Shown here piece by piece: positions 1 through 12,989 of a stretch of DNA of 64,000 bases. Under the pieces are notes generated by a model that ran no database searches, had not been told where the DNA came from, and was given only the letters and a program-made list of their open reading frames with translations. The position numbers and the translations under genes are program-made. Within the stretch, counting starts at the first letter, position 1. Every line of letters starts with the position of its first letter. Origin of the DNA: Mesostigma viride. Taxonomy: Eukaryota > Streptophyta > Mesostigmatophyceae > Mesostigmatales > Mesostigmataceae. The stretch covers positions 42,954 to 106,953 of the forward strand of contig RPFO01001880.1 of the NCBI GenBank assembly GCA_009746045.1, given 5' to 3'.

Positions 1-96
1 TGGCGTGCTCCCATGAAAGTCGCCGCCTTCGGACTGTACCTCGCGCGCATTCCCTGTTTCCCGCTCCGTGGCGGACATAGCCCAGCGTCAGAGAAA

Positions 97-3000
97 ATGG
101 CGGATATTCCGGGTACATAAGCCTGTCACAATGAAGATTATGGTGGTTATGCGTTAGTGTCGTTTGGCTTTGTAGGCTAGTCTGTGGCTTCGGGCTAGTT
201 TCCGTAGCTAACCGCGGCTTCTTGCCATTTACCCGTGATTGGTATCTGCATGTGCCCTTGTGTATTGCAGTCCGCTCATTTGCGTCGGCAGCAGCCACCT
301 CTGACGTAGTGAAGCCGTTGTCGGTTGTCCAGATAGATGGGCAGGTGAGGATCGACGGGCCGGAGGCACTTACTACTTAGCATGTGATTAAGGGTGGCGT
401 ATTTATGCGCATGCCATCTTCGTTGTAGGCGCATGTAGGCTGCCTACGGCGGTTTACGGGTTTTCCAGTGAGGTTGATGCCAGGGTTTTCCGATCAAGTT
501 TTTTCGTGGGGGCTACACCGATGGAATTTGGAATGCCTTAAACGGAAAATAGGACTTCAATACTAGCGGCTGCATATATTATCCTTTGTGGGAAGGCTAG
601 ACTTTATAGCACGCTTTGCAGGTTATATCCCACCCCGAAGATCGCCACCGTGGAAGATAGCTTTCATGTGCCGTGGAATTGCTGGGTCTGTGCGTTTGGT
701 AAGCGATTCTGAGGCCTACCGTGGGACCCGAAAACCGCGTGCTTTTTCACCCGCAGGCTATCCTGAAGATCATGAAGCATTGCAAGGAGTGCATGCCATC
801 ACTAGTCACGGGTCAACTGCTGGGTTTAGACATCGGGGCGACGTTGGAAGTAACAAACTGCTTCCCTTTCCCTGTAAGTACCTGCCCTTACCTGCTCCGT
901 GGTCTCACATGCACCACTCTGGTGGTCAAGCATGGCAACACCAAGCATGCTTCCACCTGCCTCATGCCTAGGTGTGACATAGTACTTTTATCACTATGCG
1001 ACGGCGGTGTGGCCTTTGCTGTAAATGTGGTCGTTCTTTGTTTCTCCCCATGGCTCAGTTGTTTAGCTTATCACACCATGAAGGTTCTCCATTCCCAGAC
1101 GTAGCCTGTCTGCCCTGTACTTGTGTGGGAACCCAAAGTGTACAAGTAGCCTGTCCATATTTCTTTGTTGGTTGCATTGTCCGCCAGCCCTGTTCATGGA
1201 AGGAATGATCCGCTTCTGTATGCCTTCCTGCCTGCCGTAAGCAGATGAATCGAGAGCAATAACACATTTGGTACAATCAGTGATCGTGAAGTAGATTAAG
1301 TTACTATCTGTTTGTCCCTGCGGCCATGTGTTCCTGTTTTCCCTTGTGGATGCTGCTATTGTCATGTCCGCGGCTTACAGTACGTCCTAGAGCACATGAA
1401 GCATGTCGTAACAAGTGTTGAAGCATAAAGAGTTTTTTACTCAGGAACGGAACTGCAGAAAATTATCCGACGTTTGGCATTGGAAGTGTGACTTTTTGTG
1501 TGTGTGTGATGATCGCCACAGGTACAAATGCCACGTCGCCACAGAAATTCGCCACAGAAATACTGTGTCAACAGTTCTGTATTTTTCTATCACCTCATCA
1601 TTGTGGGCTCTATATACTCTATTACGTTTTACTGATAAGTTTTACTATTCATTCGTTCATGTGATTTATTGTTTTATCATGTATTTTATTTATTCTCATG
1701 TGGATTATTCCTCTGTTCTTATTTCATGTTTGGCCTCCCCCAGAGCCAGGGCGAGGACGAGGACGACGCGGGGGAGTCGGACGGCGCCAACTATCAGCTG
1801 GAGATGATGCGCTGCCTGCGCGAGGTCAACGTGGACAACAACACGGTCGGATGGTGTGTGGGGGGAGCCACGTAGACAACACGTTGGTATATTGTGATGG
1901 TGAGGGTCATGTGGACAACAACACGGTCGGATGGTGAGAGCTCAGAGCAGCAAGAAGAATGCCATGCGCCGTCCCCACTAGTTAAACAGTTGGTGGTGAT
2001 TATGGTCGATGTGGGTGTACTTGGATTCGACATGGTTGACAAGGGCGGTACTAGGGTTAGAAAGCAGTACTTTTGACACAAGTTCACAAGCAAAGAGGAC
2101 TCCTAATCCTAAGTTTGCCCAAACGATACCCATGGCCTGCACTGACGTTACCTCCACTCCTACCTGCTATCTCCACTCCTTCCCAGTACTGCTCCCCCAA
2201 CATCTTAGGGAGATGGCCAGTGAGGTCTGGAGTCCTTGAAACTGCTCGCGCATGCATTTTGCGGATGCTTTGCTTGACAAGTTACCCCCCCCCCCCCCCT
2301 CGTTTGCTGCCTGCTGGATGCTCCACCTGCCCATCCCTTGACCCCATGTGGCCACCCCTGCAGGTACCAATCCACCTACATGGGCTCGTTCCAAACTGTG
2401 GAGCTGATCGAAACATTCTTGAATTACCAGGTGCGTGGCACATTCTTGGATGACAGGCTACGTGACACATTCTTGAATAGCCAGGTGGCTGACCATGGGG
2501 GAAGGACTATGAGGGAAGGAGGGATAGAGCAGAATTATAGTGGAGGTTGATGTGCGTGTGAGCATCATCCGCGTCACTGGTTGCGCGCCCTCTCACAGAC
2601 CTCTTTACCCACTCCCCATGCCCTACTTGTTGCCCCGCGTCTCCTTCCTCTTTGAGTAAATCATCGAGGGCTGTGTGTGAGCATCATCTTACCTGCCCGC
2701 CCTCACCCTCCGCTGTATCTGCTCTTCTCATTCTATTTATGGACCCGCTTCTCCCCCCCCCCCGCAGGAGAACATCAAGCGCTGCGTGTGCATCATTTAC
2801 GACCCCCTGCGCTCCAGCCAGGGTGTACTGGCCATGAAGGCGCTGCGGCTCACCGACAAGTTTATGGACCTCTACCGGACACAGAACTTTAACTATGAAA
2901 AGTAGGTGGGAGAAGACAAGTTTGTGGTCTTCTACTGAAAGTTTGCGGAATTGTTTTCTACTTAAGTAGGTGCAAGCAGGGGGCAGACGTAGACAGGCGA

Positions 3001-6000
3001 ACAGGGATCATGCTACCTCTTCCTTTCGCAGTAGAGGACAAAAGCATGCATTCCAGACAACATTAGTGTACAGAAACCAGCTGACTGCCCACTGACTTGT
3101 ACCGGACTCGCTTGCTTTGGCTGGCTTGTGTGTGTGCTTGTGCTTTTCTTATTGTGTGTGTGCATGTGTGTCTGTCCCTGCGTCTTTCGGACCATGACGT
3201 GGGCGTGACCGGGCACGTGCCGCGGCGTGCGGTGTCGCAGCATTAGCAAATCGGGGATGACGTACCAGAACATCTTTGAGGAAATCCCGGTATGTCCCTT
3301 CCCCTGTTCCACGCTCCATTCATCAATCGCCGAGTGCTTTGCATGCGCAAGATTTCCTTGGGCAAGTCTTCTCCTGGCATGTGTCCCTTGCTTCTTTCTT
3401 AGAAGTACCCCTGAAGTGTCTATCGCGGTGTTGCTGCGCGCGCCAGATTTCTATTTTAACTAGCGTGAGTGTCTCCTGGTCTTCTGGTGCCCTGGTATCC
3501 TGCTGTATCCTGCTGTCTCTCACAAGTTTCCTAACCGCCTACCTGGTAGTCGTTTCGTGTGTGTGCTTGCCCGATCTCATTAGAGTACATGCCTTTAGAG
3601 TACCTATCTCTTCATACATTTTTCCTCACCGTTGTTCCGCTATCGTTTCGTGCGTTGCGTGCGCCAGATCTCCATCAAGAACTCGGCGCTGCACGCCGCA
3701 CTGATGGCCGACATGTGCTCCAAGTCGACCGCGACGCGGGTGGGTGGGCACAGGATTGTTACTCACTTTTAAACAAAATATAGAGCCTCCCTGTGCTGTA
3801 CCCATGTTATCCAGCTGATGTACTCTGATCCATGGTGGTCGCCATGCACTCGTTCATTAGTTATCAGTAATGACAGTTACCTGGTACAAGAAAACAAATT
3901 GTGATCACTCTTCTGCCGTAGCTATGATGGTTTGTTAGTGATGGTCTGTGGATGGATTGTTAGTGAGTGTTTGATGGACAGTGAGCTACTCGAGAAGTGG
4001 CTTGAGAACTGGACAACCGTCACCTAGTCCATGACAGTACTTGTCGAAGCGGTCTGTGATCGCGACCTGTCCTCGTTTGACAAGGTCCGTTGGTAATGAC
4101 AATTTTTTGTGGCGAACTTATTAACGATTTTTGGTGGCGTTTGACAAGGTCCGTTGGTAATGACGATTGGTGGCTGCTGGCGCACGGACCACTCCAGTGT
4201 GGTATGTAAATGCCTGGGAAGCGTCTTAAGAGGCAGCTAGACAGTTGAATTGCTTCCCCTTTTCCTTCCCTTATTCTCCCCCCTACCCCCCTCCCTCTTC
4301 CCGTCTCCCACACACACACACGCAGTGCGACCTGGACCGGCTGTCGCTCTCGACCAACCCGTTCCTGGAGAAGAACATTGAGTTTGTGCTCGAGTGTATG
4401 GACGACCTGTCGCTGGAGCAGCAGAAGTTCGCCTACTACCAGCGCAACCTCGCGCGCCAGGCGCAGCAGCAGCAGCAGTTCCTGCAGAAGAGGAGGTGGG
4501 TGGTAGGCAAGCACGGCTTGCTCTGGTGAACAATCTTGGTGCTAATGTTGTTTAGAGTGCCATTCTTTTGGGGTGATATTGTTTAGAGTCCCATGTTGTG
4601 CTGCTTGCATGTCTCAAGAGCGCCTCGAGGGCGGAGATTCCCTGCAGCCGTATTTTCTCTGGATGGCGTCGCCGTCCTGCAGTCACCATGTTGCGGCCTC
4701 TCCACAAACTCTAGGTGTGTTCGTGCCTGCCCACGGCGCTCCCGGACGACGGATCACAATGGGCCAGAGCGGAGAGGGATATGGTGCTATCCCTTTTGTA
4801 CGCAAACGCTGCCATCTCACTACCTCACTTGCTGTTGCAACGGGATTCCCCCGCGTGCGTTGATCACGAATGGCGCGCTTAGGGCAGAGAAGGCGTAGAA
4901 ATTTTCCTGTGGTGGAGATCGTTTGGTTGGAACTCTTACACAGGGTTTGTGTTGTTGTTTTTTCCATGCTTGCGTTGGTGAATATGATTGCTATGGTGCC
5001 CACAGGGCGGAGAATGCACAGAAGCGCGCGCACGGCGAGGAGGTGCTGCCGGAGGAGGACCCAAACAACCCGATCTTCAAGCCCATCCCGGAGCCCAGCC
5101 GACTGGACGCGTACCTCATCACCAATCAGATCAGCAGCTACTGCGGCCAGATCAGCAAGTGAGTGTGGCGCGCCGTGTAGTGGGATGATGAATCGATAGA
5201 GGTTAGAGCAGGTTGTGTGGGACATGTACCTCATGACCAAGCCAGATCAGGAGCTACTGTGCGTGGCCAGATCAGAAAGTGAGTGCGGCGGCACCGTTTG
5301 TAGGGTGGGACGGTGGATGGGGTGGGGGTTATGGAAGCAGTGAGCGTGGGAAGCGCCCAGTTACCCATGGAGCTAACAACCACTGCCGCCAAGTCGTCAA
5401 ATGTGACAACACGGGATATAATGAGTGGGGATGTTGTATGGGCACGTCATGTAGGAAATTTTGCACGTAAAATAGGAAATTCTGGAGTTGTTTCTTTTAC
5501 TGTGTGCTCACAGTTTACTGTGTTAAGTGGCAGACGAGGAGGGCATTCGTATATGTGTGCCTTGCTAAGTAGAACAGCGAGCCATGTTGATCATTGGGCA
5601 AAATGGCCGCTTGTAAGAATTGGTCGTTGGGCAGGTGCACAGTAATGTAGTTTTCTTTTTGCTGCTGATGTAATGTACAAAGTGGGATTCAGCATTCTGA
5701 CGTCACAGTGCATGCTGATCTCTTTGCATCTGTTGCGGGGGAGACTGGGAAGGGGGGGTTCAGTCGATCTGCATAGGTCTGGTGGCAAGGAATGTGTGTC
5801 GAGGAATGCGTGTCATGGTTGGTTGCAGTTAGTCACGGATCGTGCTCTGGTGTATTTGTTTAACAAAGAGATGCATGTAGACTAATTCATAGTGGTGTAG
5901 AACAGGCCAAGTGTCTCAGGGTGATTGGGTTAATGATCCCTGTGTGTCTAGCCCGGACCTCTGGAGTACATACACTTGTTTGGAGCTGCTATAGTGTTTC

Positions 6001-6213
6001 CTTAGCTCATTCCTCGGATTTTCTAATCTCGTTCGCCTTGCTTGACAGTCAACAGCACGGGCAGCATGTGGGATGGCTGAACTTGCCTGGGTGGAGATTT
6101 TTCCTGCTGTGGTGGCTGCTCTCTTTGTGGGTCGTTCTGTTTTGTGCAGCTTCTCGTCGGAGAGCTTGTCCAAACTGTGCTTGATGCAGAGCGTGCGCGT
6201 CAGCGACCACTAG
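97..6213 (+). CDS. eIF3h: Translation initiation factor eIF3 subunit H, complete, 11 exons
   Basis: Encodes the MPN-domain subunit H of eIF3, which helps recruit mRNA and the 43S complex in the cytoplasm. Exons: 97-112, 271-344, 757-873, 1744-1853, 2364-2430, 2768-2901, 3241-3289, 3668-3739, 4326-4495, 5006-5158, 6150-6213. They sum to 1026 nt with the frame kept, giving 341 residues and a TAG stop; plant eIF3h is about the same length. Recognisable blocks in order are VVQIDGQAILKIMKHC, LVTGQLLGLDIG, NCFPFP, MMRCLREVNVDNNTVGW, TVELIETFLNYQ, CIIYDP, IFEEIP, NPFLEKNIEF, LSLEQQKFAYYQRNLARQ, EEDPNNPIFKPIPEPSRL and the C-terminal LSKLCLMQS. As is usual for this subunit, the MPN domain lacks a complete JAMM metal site, so it should be non-catalytic. 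Every junction is GT-AG with mixed phases. The 16-nt first exon was chosen because its phase fits and it is the only suitable ATG; that exon is the least certain part. Several introns begin with degenerate copies of the preceding exon end. Confidence 0.93.
1911..1935 (+). repeat. Copy of eIF3h exon 4 end with its splice donor, inside the next intron
   Basis: The last 23 nt of the exon ending at 1853 plus its GT recur exactly 80 nt downstream. A worse partial copy (ACGTAGACAACACG) lies between them. The downstream copy carries a GTGAGA donor, nearer to consensus than the used GTGTGT. Confidence 0.85.
2413..2493 (+). repeat. Triplicated 27-bp exon/donor segment in eIF3h
   Basis: Three adjacent 27-bp units begin ACATTCTTG. 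The first spans the end of the exon at 2430 and its donor. The other two lie in the intron and each keep an AG-G motif at the donor position, diverged by a few bases. Confidence 0.8.
2549..2705 (+). repeat. Two degenerate copies of the start of an eIF3h exon, upstream of it
   Basis: Segments 2549-2592 and 2669-2705 both read like the exon start around 2779-2816 (core GCGTGTG-CATCAT followed by a C-rich stretch). They differ by small indels such as GTGTGAGCATCAT. They sit in the intron just before the real acceptor at 2767. Confidence 0.6.
2914..2975 (+). repeat. Diverged copy of an eIF3h exon end
   Basis: The exon end 2858-2901 (GACAAGTTTATGG, then CTCTACCGG, ending AAGTAGGTG with the donor) is echoed as GACAAGTTTGTGG, TTCTACTG and again AAGTAGGTG. 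Similarity is partial but collinear. Confidence 0.5.
5223..5285 (+). repeat. Copy of an eIF3h penultimate exon end with donor
   Basis: The exon end 5111-5158 and its GTGAGTG donor are repeated 112 nt downstream with about ten differences. The repeat includes GTACCTCAT, AGATCAG, AGCTACTG, GGCCAGATCAG and AAGTGAGTG. Confidence 0.8.
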
Positions 6214-9200
6214 ACCGGGCCCGCCGTGACTTGCGGAATGCCAGGACTGGAACTAAACCATGCCCAACACGGCGCAGTTATCTTCAACAGAGATAAATTG
6301 AACTGTACACAATGCGCAAGTGCGGCAATATCTTTCGCAGCTACTGCTGATTTCTGCAGTGGCTAGCATAGTCATGGATGCTTCTGCAGCACAAGTTCGG
6401 GCTTATTCCTCTGGCCTTATGGCTGGTGTGCTCTTCCAGATAGCCTCCACCAGAATAAGAACACGGTTGTTTACAAGGGGCGTCAACTAGGGAGTTATAT
6501 GCTGGGATCATAAAGCAAGCAATAATGCTCGTATTTTCTAGGTTAGAATTTTCATTCATAACATGCAATAAGACAATAAAGCTATTTATCGCTAATTTTT
6601 TTCTTACTCTAGCACGGAAGTTGCCATGTTTCATCACGCAGTTCTAATCATGCAAATGATGAGGAGGACGATAGGCAGTCCAGGTGCCCGCGGTTTCTGC
6701 CCGTCGCGGTGGGACGCCCGGTCCTGGGACGGGGAACCATATTTTCCAACCAGCACTGTCGTCCATCAGGCATGCGCCAGTCACCCGCGATCGCGTTTGT
6801 TCGGTAAGTGTAGCCGCTCGCCAGAACAGACTCCAGCACGCCAGTGCGGGCGTGCAGCCGCCCATGCTCATCTTCTGGACGGTATATCTCACATACAGTG
6901 ACATTCGCTTAGCCCAAAGCCGTTATAGCTGCTCACAGCCACGACTGCTGCTAATTCCTTGCCCGCGTCGTTTTCCCGGTAACTTTCATCTGCGATGTTA
7001 GCCAGTGTTTTATTACAACGCGATACATCGCGTCAACTGTAGGGTTAGAACGCGTTGTATCGCGTTGTAATCTGACACGTGGCAGACACAGTAGATACAA
7101 GATTTTCGGTCTGAAACTTGATGGACGGACTACTTACATCCCGTAGAAGTCAAGAAAAAATCCTGGTATTTTTTGGATTTTTTTTGTGACAGCTGCAAAC
7201 AAATATGTACCGCTGAAATCAGGCATTTTCACGGGACGAAGGTGCAGACGACGGCGATGGCAGCAGGTAGATCTCGCCAGTTTTCGCGCGAATTTCAGTG
7301 GCTGTTGGGTGGCACGACCATGATGATGCGTTCAAAGGTTGATGAAAAGGTTTCTACAAGCTTGTCGAGACACTGGGGCAAATGAAACGTAGATTTTTCT
7401 AGTTTCTCACCCAACTTGTATCCGGAAACCCTGGAAACAGGCATTCATATTATCACGGCAAGACTCGGGTCGGATGCGGCATCATGCTTGGTATTTCCAT
7501 GGTGTGTCGACTTCTTAACACATGTTCATTCATTCCGAACGCCCGGACTCTCGTCTTCCCGCACCCATTTTTTCGCTCCGAAATCGGTTATATGTTTGGT
7601 CGAGGTACCTACTTTCCCGCCATTATACCCGGTACCCGGGTACGGAATCCGGGTACCATGTGCCGGTACCACGGGTCGGGTACATCATGCCGGGTACGGT
7701 CCACATGGGGTACGGTCCATATAGTGCCCCCCCCCCCCCCCCCGGTACCTCGGTTATAGTATATTGGTCCTAAATTTTGGACAAAGTCCTAAATTAAGGA
7801 CCGTGGGAGCGCTAACAATAGATATGCCCCCCTGGCTGAACCGAACTCTTTATTGCTTTATAGCATGGCTATAATGCATCATACAGGATAAAAACAAATG
7901 CGGTAAAACAGCGAGAATTGCAGCCTCGCCAAGCGAGCATTCTCTGCTGAAAAAACTGGGCAATCATGAATGTCGCGTTTGCGTGCCATATCATCCTGGA
8001 CTGGTCATTACCGCTACTTGGAATGCATCCATTATCAGAAGTAATCATGTGTGAGATATGCCACCTAAAATGAGAATGTAAGGTGCGGTCCTTTACGGCA
8101 CCGCCACCTTCATGACAGGCAATCCGGCCCAATCAGCCGATTCTTGAGATAATGCTTTATCATCAAAGCAACCAAGAGACATTTCAATTCCAATGAGATA
8201 CATGACGAATTACAAAGACTGTCGAGTTGTAATGTTGTAGTTATAAGAGCAGCTGTGAGGCCCCTTGGGTTGCGCCACTGCAGGCCCCTTGTGGCGGCAG
8301 TGCGTGTGTTCCCGACCTAGTTCCTACTGGCATTCTTGCCAACGATGACCAGGGTGCCCGAAGGCCCTGTCCCTTGTCTCGTTCTCAATCTTACACACAT
8401 TCTTAACAAAACCAATACATTGTCATATCCGTCAGTCCATCCTCATGGCAACTGACTGCATGCAACCACTCACGGGGGCTGCTCCGGGCTGCTCGAACTA
8501 TTTCACCCCATGAAGACAACAAACCAGTTGTGAGGGAGAGAAACGGACGAACAACGACCACCATGGTTCGTTGCTCATCCTTCTATACTACTCAAAGCTC
8601 AAGCCTGGCGGCTGGCGCCACTAGCGCCACTCTAGACATCAGCCAATCATAACATTGTCTAATTTCCGACAAGCTAAACTTCAAGCTTTATCTGTCAAGC
8701 GAACACAAATATACAAGGGCAATCTATCGGCCATGCCAGGCACCGCCTGGGGCTTCCTTGCATTTGTGTCTGATGTTCCACGTTGAAATCCTGAAATTGC
8801 ACAGCTGCTCAGCGCCTCGCCAGCTTGCTGTGTACCAGCATTCGGCAAACTGCCCTTGTGACGAATGTCAGTGAAATTCAGGTCCGCCCAAAAGTTCCGT
8901 CAGCAAATTCAGCGGACTTGGCGCGAAAGTACAACTGAGATCCGCGGCGTCAGTATACCGGGCCGCGGTATAGCAACCCGCACAAGGCTGCGGACGTCAG
9001 AATTACGCTAAAATCTGGTAGCTACTCGTACCATGGTAGCTAAAATCTGAATTGCGGACGTGATAGATCACGGACGCGACATGAAGAGCACGAGCGCTCC
9101 TCCCACCAAGATTTGCTCCAGCCCCGCATCCTCCCCGAAACTCTCGTCTGGCCACAGGCCGGCCGAAAGATCGGGTCCGCTGTCAGGCTCCTGGCAGTTA

Positions 9201-9655
9201 TGGGCTACCCTGGCACCCCGCGCTAGCCATCCCCACGTTAAAGGCAGATTCGCGCCTCCACCTGTGATTCTTTCCACCGTAGCCGCTGGCCCTGGCCTGT
9301 ATGGCTCCTTCCCTGACGTTGTCCGACTTAAAACGCAGCTTCCCCAGTGTCAGGAAGCTGCTTGCCGCACCCAGGGGTAGAGGGGAATCGTCAGTGGGCC
9401 CAGCGCCGGAAATCACACCCTTTTACTCAAATCGTAGAGCCCCCCACCCAACAACCATTACCGTGGCCTGTAACGGTTGGTGGAGAACATAAAGAAATTT
9501 ATTCCAGGCCTCTCCACGCCCGGAGAGGCCGATAGCATCGTCTTACATTCAGCGCAGCCGCCATAGCGGCCAGCCGACCTTGCCAGAAAATGCTGGGATC
9601 AAGTTGCGAAGCTGAAAAGAGGCCTCCCTACGTCCCCTACTGTACACCACTCTAA
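6214..9655. other. Gene-free stretch downstream of eIF3h
   Basis: I see no coding region with recognisable protein similarity. It holds a hairpin at 7012-7071, GGTAC-rich sequence around 7620-7720 followed by a C tract at 7727-7743, and otherwise unremarkable mixed sequence. It may contain the eIF3h 3' UTR and old mobile-element remnants that I cannot name. Confidence 0.5.
7012..7071. repeat. Inverted repeat with 15-bp perfect arms
   Basis: Arms ATTACAACGCGATAC and GTATCGCGTTGTAAT are separated by 30 bases. The loop contains further CGCG. This may be the core of a small fold-back element; no target duplication is visible. Confidence 0.75.
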
Positions 9656-9771
9656 GTACTGACTATCATTCACATTGCGCCACGCAGGCCTGCCGGCTGG
9701 CGCAGGTACAAGGTGTACTGACTGCCCATCACAGTTGCGCCACGCCTGGCGGCTGGCGCAGGTAGCAAGGT
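9656..9771. repeat. Imperfect tandem duplication of about 58 bp
   Basis: Two adjacent units each start GTACTGACT and contain TTGCGCCACGC and GGCTGGCGCAGGTA, differing at a handful of positions. Confidence 0.7.
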
Positions 9772-9786
9772 CTAGTGACGTGCGTT

Positions 9787-10110
9787 AGAAGCTACCTAGG
9801 CCTGCACTCCGGAACCACACTCAGCCTCGGCACAAAAAGGGCCGGCCAGTGCATGCGCAGTACCCTCGTGACAAGCGCTAGTCTTACGCTACCTACGGCA
9901 GGTCGGTCCCCTTTGAGCCCGTCCACGCGTCATATATAACATGAGCGAAGCTCAGCAAATCCATGATCCATCCATCCATCCATCCATCCATCCATCCATC
10001 CATCCATCCATCCATCCATCCATCCATCCATCCATCCATCCATCCATCCATCCATCCATCCATCCATCCATCCATCCATCCATCCATCCATCCATCCATC
10101 CATCCATTAA
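9787..10110. repeat. Direct-repeat block ending in a CATC microsatellite, left copy
   Basis: About 180 bp of unique sequence starting AGAAGCTACCTAGG runs into an uninterrupted (CATC)n tract from about 9966 to 10107, then ATTAA. The whole block recurs at 12397-12712, apparently identical apart from the number of CATC units. Open frames reading poly-(HPSI) or poly-(WMDG) here are translations of the microsatellite, not genes. Confidence 0.9.
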
Positions 10111-12395
10111 GGGGAGGGGACACCCCTAAAGGGCACTTTTCTGGAAACCATACCTATGCATGTGCTAAAAATCCAATTATGATTGGGGACCATTAATATG
10201 ATAAAAAAAAAAATTTCCAGCCACTTGGGGGGGGTACTAGCCCCCACAGGGCACCGGTAACGCGCTAAAAATAGAAAAAGACGCTATTCTAGTCACATTT
10301 TTCCTAGGGCAGTGGGCAAACATATTGGGACCAAATCATATATTCCCATATAGTTCCCTGACTTTTGAGAAATGCTACCTAATTTTGAGCACAAAATAAT
10401 CATGTTTACACACATTGATGGATTTTCCCGCAAAAAGGGTACTTTTTTAATGAAAAAAAAAATTATCAAATCATAAACACATGGAATAGGGCCAAATCAT
10501 ATATTCCCAAATACTAGAGGTTGGGGGACATGCAGCCCCAAATTTTCAGGTCATTCTGACAAGCGCAGCCCTATTTGATGGATATTCCTAGATTGCCACC
10601 TGTGACGAAGCTAAGGGAGGTTTTAGCTAGTATTTAACCACACTAACACCCCTTTATACATCTAAGCCTCATGAAAACTGGCCAAACCACATACTACCAT
10701 TCTCTGCACATATGGTACCTCCTATGTTCAAGGTTTGACGCCATTCTGACAAGAACTGCCCAAGTTACAACCATTCCAAGACGGCCACCCATGTAGACGC
10801 TACAAGGAAATTAGAGTAACCATTTAGCCACACTAGCACCTCCTTCTTCATCAAAGACATCTGCAAACTGACCAAAGCACACATAATCAACTCTTGCACG
10901 CTGACGGCAACGCATGCTCAATGTGGGGGGTCATTGCGACAAGAACTGCTCAAGTTGATGGGTTTCCTATATGACCACATGACAAGGCGCTAAGGACCAC
11001 TCAGTAAGTTAGTAACCCCACAGTGCCACTTAATATGCCATCCAACATGCACCAAAACCATGCAGAGTATGTTTACAAAGTACAAAGGGGTGGCCACGCA
11101 CCTCATATGTCTTCATCATCCCTCCAGCATGGCCAGCCTTGTAAATATGTGCATAGCCTTGACGATGGTAGCCCTAACATGCCTAAGCGGCATTTCCTAT
11201 GTTTCTCCCAGGTTAGAGTGTAAGGTTGATGCCAACCAAGCTAATCAACACAACAACACCTCCTAAACTGTCCTCCCCGGCATGGATGACAAACTGGGAC
11301 TATGGAGGGCAAGGAACCAAGTAAGAACATGGTATATATAGCTTGCATGCAGTCATGCATGTCAACCATGGTTGGCTCAGCACATTGTAGTCTTGTCACA
11401 TCATCATAACAAAGGAAAGCTCAAACAACCATTGGTGCCAGCTATCTACATGCAGTCACACAAATGCAATATCTCCAACATCATCATCACTATAACACTT
11501 CCATCCCTGCACGATAAAATGCAAAGAAACCATTGGCGGCCCTTCACCGCATGAGCGCTGTGATGCCGCTGCGGCCTGTGAGGAGAGGGTGCGTCACTCT
11601 CAAACAACAAGAAGCGTCCATACGCACAACATCCTTGCCAGAACACGTTTTATGAAATGCCTTATACCTTCCCGAAGAGCTATAGGCTGCGACTGAAGCG
11701 GCCCTGATCACGACATCAACGAAAACAATCTAAAGCTGCCAGGTATTCGACAACACAACGGCAAGCGACGGCGAGCTAGCTGGCGGAAACTGCCCAAAAA
11801 GAACGCAAAAAACCTCGAACGATGAGCTCATAGAAGAAAGCACCGATAGCAGATAACGTTCGCGACAAATCTGTACCTTGCCCTCGTAAATCCCTCGCCC
11901 AGGCGCGCAACAACAGCCGTTCTTCCATGGACAGGTCAGACACGCACTGCGCAGGTCTGAACAATTACTTACCGATAATGGCCGAAAATCTGGCAAAAAG
12001 CACCAGCTCGGTTTAGAATTCGATGCAACCGATATTAATGCCTGCTTCAAGGTCAGAACAGCCCCCAAAACCGCTATTTTACAGCCGCTATCATGAATTC
12101 TATTTCATTCCGCGCGACCAAAAAATTCAGATTACCCCCCATGCCGATGGCATAAAAAAACAACAGCGATATTGTAAACCAGCTGATTTCCGCCACAAAC
12201 TAACATCATAAACTCATCTCCTTTTAGATTCGAGTAAAATTTTTGCATTTCGCCTGCCCTAGTGTGGTAGTTTCGCCTGAACGCAGTCGCCATGGCCACT
12301 TCCGCAAGGGGTGCGCGCACCGTGCACGTGAAATTTGTGACCTTCGGCTCCGGCGCGAATTTTTTGGCGCCAAAAAATTCGGGGGTGTCCCGTCC
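10111..12395. mobile_element. TTAA-target DNA element, copy A, no transposase seen
   Basis: The left end follows TTAA and reads GGGGAGGGGACACCCC; the right end reads GGGTGTCCCGTCC, its imperfect inverted complement. Just inside the right end is a 24-bp perfect palindrome (half-site GAATTTTTTGGC, 12357-12380). The same palindrome sits just inside the left end of copy B at 18795-20700, and other internal stretches match copy B in inverted orientation. The last bases of the right terminus and its TTAA are missing and are replaced by the duplicated CATC block. No substantial coding frame is present, so it is probably non-autonomous. piggyBac-type elements also duplicate TTAA, but the TIR does not let me assign the superfamily. 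Confidence 0.7.
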
Positions 12396-12396
12396 A

Positions 12397-12712
12397 AGAA
12401 GCTACCTAGGCCTGCACTCCGGAACCACACTCAGCCTCGGCACAAAAAGGGCCGGCCAGTGCATGCGCAGTACCCTCGTGACAAGCGCTAGTCTTACGCT
12501 ACCTACGGCAGGTCGGTCCCCTTTGAGCCCGTCCACGCGTCATATATAACATGAGCGAAGCTCAGCAAATCCATGATCCATCCATCCATCCATCCATCCA
12601 TCCATCCATCCATCCATCCATCCATCCATCCATCCATCCATCCATCCATCCATCCATCCATCCATCCATCCATCCATCCATCCATCCATCCATCCATCCA
12701 TCCATCCATTAA
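12397..12712. repeat. Direct-repeat block ending in a CATC microsatellite, right copy
   Basis: Copy of the block at 9787-10110. Here the CATC tract runs from about 12577 to 12709 and then joins the AATTA-type tail of a minus-strand LINE. The two copies exactly bracket TTAA element A. Confidence 0.9.
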
Positions 12713-12989
12713 AATTAAATTAAATTAAATTATAACATGCCTCCGTTGGGAGATCATGTAGCACATATTCCTTGATGGGTGGGTGGGGTGGAAGGAGCCG
12801 CGTAATCGCACTAACCTAACTCTAATCTAGCTAGAAAAAGTCATAACTACCCTACTCATCAAAACGCCTCCTCCGCTTGAGGGGGGGTGGTTTGCCCACA
12901 GGGTCGGGCGTGTGAGCCTTGACAATCCTCTTCCACCGCGTCTTGTTCTGCATGCGCATGGCGGTCCAAAGAAGGGAGAGAGAGTGGAT

